A DNA stretch of 37,102 bases from an uncultured beta proteobacterium (GTDB lineage: Bacteria; Pseudomonadota; Gammaproteobacteria; Burkholderiales; Rhodocyclaceae), in assembly GCA_903946745.1 (NCBI GenBank), contig CAJAWW010000055.1:1-37102 (forward strand). The letters are read 5' to 3'. The notes under the pieces are model-generated. The model was given only the letters and a program-made list of their open reading frames with translations. It was not told the origin of the DNA and searched no databases. Of the stretch, positions 33,304-37,102 are shown in pieces. The first letter of the stretch is position 1. Each line of letters starts with the position of its first letter. The position numbers were made by a program, and so were the translations under genes.

Positions 33304-34368
33304 CTATTTTAGCCGCGCAAGACAAAACTGCACAAGGTTTGTCGCCAAATCTGTGTGGGCGGCGAGATGGTTTGTCCATATTTGCGTGTGTTGGCGCATG
33401 GCGGGCAGGGCGCTGGAGAATGCTGGCCAGTCGAGCGTTCCATCGCCGTTCCAGGCGTGCCAGAAAGCGGCCATCGTCCGTATGCTTAGCGTATGCCCAG
33501 CGTCGACTTTTCCAAAAGCGGCGATGAACGCATCCAGTTTTTGCAGGTGTAGGTTTTCTGTTTGCGGATAGATTTGCCATACCAATGGTTTCGCCGCCCA
33601 TTGTGCGCGGATGAAAGAGTCTTCGCCCCGGACGAAGTTGAGATCGCAGGTCCACAAAAGTTCGTCGTAGCGTTGCTGCGGTAAAAACGGCAGCGGCACG
33701 AGTTCCAGTCTGCCGATCTGCTGGCGTGGTTCGGTGCTACCGGGGCAGAGCACCTGTATCGGTGTGTCGGATCGCGCCCATGCGGCGAGCAGAGCGGGCA
33801 ATGCCGGGTTAACGTAACTGAAGAGCGAGATTGTCAGTGACGCAGGCGGTGGGTCGCCGAGCAAAAATTCTTGGCGAAATGCTTTTGCATTAAATACCCG
33901 GCGCCGTTTCTCGTAGTCGCGTTCCCGCAGAAGGCCACCGGTATTGCTGTCGAACCCCGGGAAAAAGAAATGCTTGGTCAGCGGCAAGCGCGGGTGGGGA
34001 GAGGGTAAGCCGTGGCATCCGCTGACCCAGTCTTCTGCCGAGAGATATTCGAGATTTAGCCACACCGGTTGCGTGGTGCGGCTTGCCATGGCAGCGACGT
34101 AGTTCGGTGGCAGTTCGCAGGCGAAGGTTTCGATGACGATGTCGGCGGGGGCTGTGTCGGCAAAAGATTTCTCCCAGCGGCGCACGTCCACACTGCTTCG
34201 CGGGGCGTCGGGTGCCAATCGGTATAGTGGTTGGGGGTCGTCGATCCATAGACGCACCTGCCAGCCGAAGTCATCCGCCAACTGCGATGCAAGTCGCCAA
34301 CAGACGGCGGCGTCGCCGAAGTTGTCGACCACGGTACAGAAAATGTCGCAGCGCAGTGAGGTGTTCAT
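33304..34368 (-). CDS. earP: EF-P arginine rhamnosyltransferase EarP
   Basis: The 354-residue enzyme uses dTDP-rhamnose to modify Arg32 of EF-P. It is of GT-B shape (formerly DUF2331). The N-terminal CDIFCTVVDNFGDAAVCWRLA holds conserved Asp15 and Asp19. The sugar-nucleotide motif FVRGEDSFIRAQWA has RGEDS at about 247-251, and PLVWQIYPQ follows. Start at 34368 gives MNTSLRCDIF; the longer in-frame upstream part overlaps the divergent glycosylase gene. It heads the earP-efp operon. An exact 14-mer lies at 33498-33511. Confidence 0.95.
   Translation of the reverse strand: MNTSLRCDIFCTVVDNFGDAAVCWRLASQLADDFGWQVRLWIDDPQPLYRLAPDAPRSSVDVRRWEKSFADTAPADIVIETFACELPPNYVAAMASRTTQPVWLNLEYLSAEDWVSGCHGLPSPHPRLPLTKHFFFPGFDSNTGGLLRERDYEKRRRVFNAKAFRQEFLLGDPPPASLTISLFSYVNPALPALLAAWARSDTPIQVLCPGSTEPRQQIGRLELVPLPFLPQQRYDELLWTCDLNFVRGEDSFIRAQWAAKPLVWQIYPQTENLHLQKLDAFIAAFGKVDAGHTLSIRTMAAFWHAWNGDGTLDWPAFSSALPAMRQHTQIWTNHLAAHTDLATNLVQFCLARLK
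33498..33511 (-). repeat. Dispersed 14-mer copy (exact), in earP
   Basis: Minus strand reads AAAAGTCGACGCTG exactly; in earP it is the sense strand and encodes Lys-Val-Asp-Ala. Confidence 0.85.
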
Positions 34369-34392
34369 GATGGCAGACGGTATCCTATCCGA

Positions 34393-35028
34393 ATGAATGG
34401 AATGATCGACTGCATTGACTGCACTTTGTGTCCGCGCCTGGCCGGTTTTTTGGCCGAAGTGCGCGCCACCCATCCGCATTATCACGGTCGTCCTGTATTG
34501 CCGTTTGGTGACCCGAAGGCGCGGCTCCTGATTGTCGGCCTAGCGCCCGGGATGCATGGTGCCAACCGCACCGGCCGGCCGTTTACCGGTGACTTTGCCG
34601 GAATTTTGCTGTATCAGGCCCTGCATGCGTTCGGGTTCGGTTCGCTGCCGGTTTCCGAGGCGGCCGACGATGCGCTGGTACTGACAGATTGCCGTATCAG
34701 CAATGCGGTCAAGTGCCTGCCGCCGGCGAACAAGCCCGAGACGGCCGAAATCCGCACCTGCAACCGTTATCTGTCGGCGGAACTCGCTGCGGCACCTGAA
34801 TTGCGGGTGATTCTGGCGCTGGGCCTGATTGCACACAAGGCGGTACTGATGGCCTTAAACCTCAAGCAATCTGCGTATACTTTTGGGCATGGGGCACGGC
34901 ATCAACTTCCCGATGGCCGGGTACTGGTTGATAGTTATCATTGCAGCCGCTACAACACGCAGACGCACCGTCTCACCAGCGTCGACTTTTACAATGTCTT
35001 CCGCACCATTCGATCCGAACTTGACTGA
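34393..35028 (+). CDS. Uracil-DNA glycosylase family protein (family 5, UDGb-like)
   Basis: The 211-residue enzyme should remove uracil or other deaminated bases from DNA. Cysteines for a 4Fe-4S cluster are seen in CIDCTLCPRL, AVKCLPPANKPE and RTCNRYL. Motif A is GLAPGMHGANRTGRPFTGD, as in UDGb. The second active-site motif reads YHCSRYNTQT, whereas HPS is usual, so a proline is replaced by cysteine. No Shine-Dalgarno precedes the ATG. It overlaps the uvrC start by 35 bases and carries an exact 14-mer at 34977-34990. Confidence 0.9.
   Translation: MNGMIDCIDCTLCPRLAGFLAEVRATHPHYHGRPVLPFGDPKARLLIVGLAPGMHGANRTGRPFTGDFAGILLYQALHAFGFGSLPVSEAADDALVLTDCRISNAVKCLPPANKPETAEIRTCNRYLSAELAAAPELRVILALGLIAHKAVLMALNLKQSAYTFGHGARHQLPDGRVLVDSYHCSRYNTQTHRLTSVDFYNVFRTIRSELD
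34977..34990 (-). repeat. Dispersed 14-mer copy (exact), at the udg/uvrC junction
   Basis: Minus strand reads AAAAGTCGACGCTG exactly. It is read in the glycosylase gene as Ser-Val-Asp-Phe and ends three bases before the uvrC ATG, in the place of a ribosome-binding site. Confidence 0.85.
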
Positions 35029-36829
35029 TCCATCGTCTGTGCGCGAGGCGTTCGACAGCAAGAACTTTATCGCCGCACTGCCCGATGCGCCGGGGGTGTA
35101 TCGCATGCTCGATGGTGCGGGTGGCGTGCTGTATGTCGGTAAGGCCAAGAACCTCAAGAAGCGGGTTTCATCCTATTTTCAGAAAACCGGACACAGCCCG
35201 CGCATTGCGCTGATGCTGCAGCAGGTTGCCACGATGGAAGTCACCGCGACACGTTCCGAGACGGAAGCGCTGATTCTTGAAAATACGCTGATCAAAAAAC
35301 TGGCGCCCAAGTACAACATCCTTTTTCGTGACGACAAGTCTTACCCTTACATCTGTCTGACCGGCAGTGAGTTTCCGCGTCTTGCCTACCACCGGGGTCC
35401 GTTCGAGAAAAAGTCTCGTTACTTCGGGCCGTTTCCCAGCGGTTTGGCGGTGCGGGAGAGTATTCAGCTGATCCAAAAAACATTCCTGTTGCGGACGTGC
35501 GAAGAGGCGGTTTTCGCGCATCGTTCGCGGCCGTGCCTGATGCACCAGATTAAGCGCTGCAAGGCACCGTGCGTCGGCCTGATCTCGGCCACCAATTACG
35601 CGGCGGATGTGAAGTTGGCGGAACTGTTCCTCAAGGGGCGGCATGCCGAGGTGATTGATGACCTCGGTAGTCGAATGGCCGCTGCGGCTGCTGAATTGTG
35701 CTTTGAAGAGGCCGCGGCGCTGCGCGACCAGATCAAGGCATTACAGACCGTGTTGCACCGGCAATATGTTAGTTCCACCCGCGACACTGATGTCGATATC
35801 ATCGGTGCCGTGGTCGAGCGCGGTGAGCTTTGTGTGAATTTGGCCATGGTGCGTGGCGGTCTGCATATGGGTGACCGGGCGTTTTTTCCGAAGGCTATGG
35901 GCGATTGCGCGCCACCGGATGCGGCCGATGGTTTGTCTGCGTTTCTCGCCCAGCACTACGCCGAGCAAACGCCGCCACCGCGTATTCTGTTGGGCACTTT
36001 CCCGCTTGACGACATTCCGGAGGGCATCAACGCGGGCCCCGCACGCAATGAAATGGAGCGCGCATGGCTAGAGATGGCGCTTGGTAACGCCAAACTCGCC
36101 CTCTCGTCGCGGCGGCAGGCGAAGACGCGCAGCAGCAACCGCTTGGCTGCCTTGCAGGAAGCCTTGCAACTGGCCGAGTTGCCGAATCGCATCGAATGTT
36201 TCGATATCAGCCACACGATGGGTGAGGGCACCGTGGCCTCGTGTGTGGTGTGCGTCGATGGTGCCATGAAGAAAAGCGATTACCGGCGTTTTAATATCAC
36301 GGGCATCGTTCCGGGTGATGACTATGCAGCGATGCGACAGGCGCTTGCGCGGCGTTATGAAAAAGTTGCTGCCGGCGATACGGTGGCACCAGACCTGGTG
36401 CTGATCGATGGTGGCAAGGGGCAGCACGGTGTGGCACGCGACGTCTTTGCCGAGTTGGGGCTGGATCATCTGGTCAGTGTCGGCGTGGCCAAAGGTGAAG
36501 ACCGCAAGCCGGGGCTGGAAACACTGTTTGTTCACGGGCGAAGCGAGCCGCTACAATTAGCCATGGACAATCCGGGCTTCCATTTGATTCAGGAAATTCG
36601 CGACGAGGCGCACCGCTTCGCGATTGTCGGGCATCGTGCACGACGCGCTAAGGCGCGGAGTCGCTCGACACTGGAGGACGTCGCGGGTGTGGGTCCGACC
36701 CGGCGCAGAAGCTTGCTCGCACAGTTCGGCGGGTTGGAGGGCGTCAAGGCGGCGACGATTGAAGATCTGTGTCGCGTCGACGGAATTTCGCGTCGGCTGG
36801 CCGAAGAAATTCACAAGCAGTTGCACTGA
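34994..36829 (+). CDS. uvrC: Excinuclease ABC subunit C
   Basis: The 611-residue nuclease makes both incisions in nucleotide excision repair. The N-terminal GIY-YIG domain starts at [29 protein letters not shown] UvrB-binding UVR segment lies at about 205-240. The RNase H-like C-terminal nuclease has [12 protein letters not shown] and [10 protein letters not shown]. Tandem HhH motifs end the protein ([25 protein letters not shown]). ATG at 34994 overlaps the glycosylase gene and has no Shine-Dalgarno; GTG at 35039, just after that gene's stop, is an alternative nearer the usual N-terminus. Confidence 0.97.
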   Translation: MSSAPFDPNLTDPSSVREAFDSKNFIAALPDAPGVYRMLDGAGGVLYVGKAKNLKKRVSSYFQKTGHSPRIALMLQQVATMEVTATRSETEALILENTLIKKLAPKYNILFRDDKSYPYICLTGSEFPRLAYHRGPFEKKSRYFGPFPSGLAVRESIQLIQKTFLLRTCEEAVFAHRSRPCLMHQIKRCKAPCVGLISATNYAADVKLAELFLKGRHAEVIDDLGSRMAAAAAELCFEEAAALRDQIKALQTVLHRQYVSSTRDTDVDIIGAVVERGELCVNLAMVRGGLHMGDRAFFPKAMGDCAPPDAADGLSAFLAQHYAEQTPPPRILLGTFPLDDIPEGINAGPARNEMERAWLEMALGNAKLALSSRRQAKTRSSNRLAALQEALQLAELPNRIECFDISHTMGEGTVASCVVCVDGAMKKSDYRRFNITGIVPGDDYAAMRQALARRYEKVAAGDTVAPDLVLIDGGKGQHGVARDVFAELGLDHLVSVGVAKGEDRKPGLETLFVHGRSEPLQLAMDNPGFHLIQEIRDEAHRFAIVGHRARRAKARSRSTLEDVAGVGPTRRRSLLAQFGGLEGVKAATIEDLCRVDGISRRLAEEIHKQLH

Positions 36830-36830
36830 T

Positions 36831-37102
36831 ATGCCGCTCAATATTCCCAACCTGCTCACCTGGGCGCGCATTCTTCTGATTCCGTTCATGGTCGGCGTGT
36901 TTTATGCGCCGCTCACCGTCGTTGAGCAAAACCAAGCCGCCACACTTGCATTTGTCATTGCGGCAGTGACCGACTGGTTCGATGGCTGGTTGGCGCGCAA
37001 GCTCGATCAGACCTCCGCATTTGGGGCGTTTCTCGATCCGGTAGCCGATAAATTGATGGTCGCAGCCGCGCTCGTCATGCTGGTGCAACTGGGCCGCGCG
37101 GA
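36831..37102 (+). CDS. pgsA: CDP-diacylglycerol-glycerol-3-phosphate 3-phosphatidyltransferase (partial)
   Basis: The first 90 codons are present and the frame runs off the window end. It starts [21 protein letters not shown] with a membrane segment. The full CDP-alcohol phosphatidyltransferase motif follows: [13 protein letters not shown] and then [10 protein letters not shown] (D-x2-DG-x2-AR-x8-G-x3-D-x3-D). It makes phosphatidylglycerol phosphate. It begins one base after the uvrC stop; uvrC-pgsA is a conserved pair, which supports pgsA over other family members. Confidence 0.93.
   Translation, partial: MPLNIPNLLTWARILLIPFMVGVFYAPLTVVEQNQAATLAFVIAAVTDWFDGWLARKLDQTSAFGAFLDPVADKLMVAAALVMLVQLGRA

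Overview
The window reads as a chromosomal core region of a betaproteobacterium. Evidence: a DUF2863 protein next to a FimV-like protein, an EarP/EF-P pair with Arg32, the order maf/yceD/rpmF/plsX/fabHDG/acpP/fabF, and nadB divergent from rpoE-rseABC-mucD followed by lepA-lepB-DUF4845-rnc-era-recO-pdxJ-acpS-nagZ. A Rhodocyclales or Nitrosomonadales relative is my best guess; I cannot fix the genus. No rRNA, tRNA, CRISPR array, insertion sequence or prophage was seen, and no stretch over 300 bases lacks a gene.

Layout. 1-3449: a double cyclic-nucleotide-domain protein, a bidirectional terminator, then a leftward run msrB-yciB-yciI-bolA-ppiC. 3450-8188: rightward dadA, convergent with a leftward DUF2863-fimV pair. 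8189-12377: DUF47/pit phosphate uptake pair and selD, convergent with a leftward tetrapyrrole-methylase-family gene and maf. 12391-19016: yceD, rpmF and the fatty-acid block plsX-fabH-fabD-fabG-acpP-fabF, then a YgfX-like membrane protein. 19029-25094: nadB (leftward) against the envelope-stress operon rpoE-rseA-rseB-rseC-mucD and a glutaredoxin-like gene. 25132-32694: a terminator-like hairpin with a triplicated decamer in its loop, then lepA to nagZ. 32696-34368: leftward earP-efp. 34393-37102: a family-5-type uracil-DNA glycosylase, uvrC and the start of pgsA.

How they work together. plsX to fabF supply acyl-ACP and phospholipid precursors; acpS, 15 kb away, activates AcpP. RpoE with RseA/RseB/RseC and MucD senses and repairs envelope damage. 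EarP rhamnosylates EF-P. UDG and UvrC are adjacent DNA repair genes.

Most notable non-gene signal: the 14-mer AAAAGTCGACGCTG occurs four times exactly and five more times with one mismatch, on both strands, inside nine different genes between 14.2 and 35.0 kb. By simple base counting, about 0.0003 exact copies and 0.01 one-mismatch copies are expected in a window this size. Its short length, dispersal, both orientations and coding location resemble the DNA uptake sequences of Neisseriaceae and Pasteurellaceae, but the word differs from those I know. Other points of interest are the lepA leader hairpin, a three-hairpin element between recO and pdxJ, a probable leaderless nadB transcript, and an efp terminator encoded inside the nagZ reading frame.
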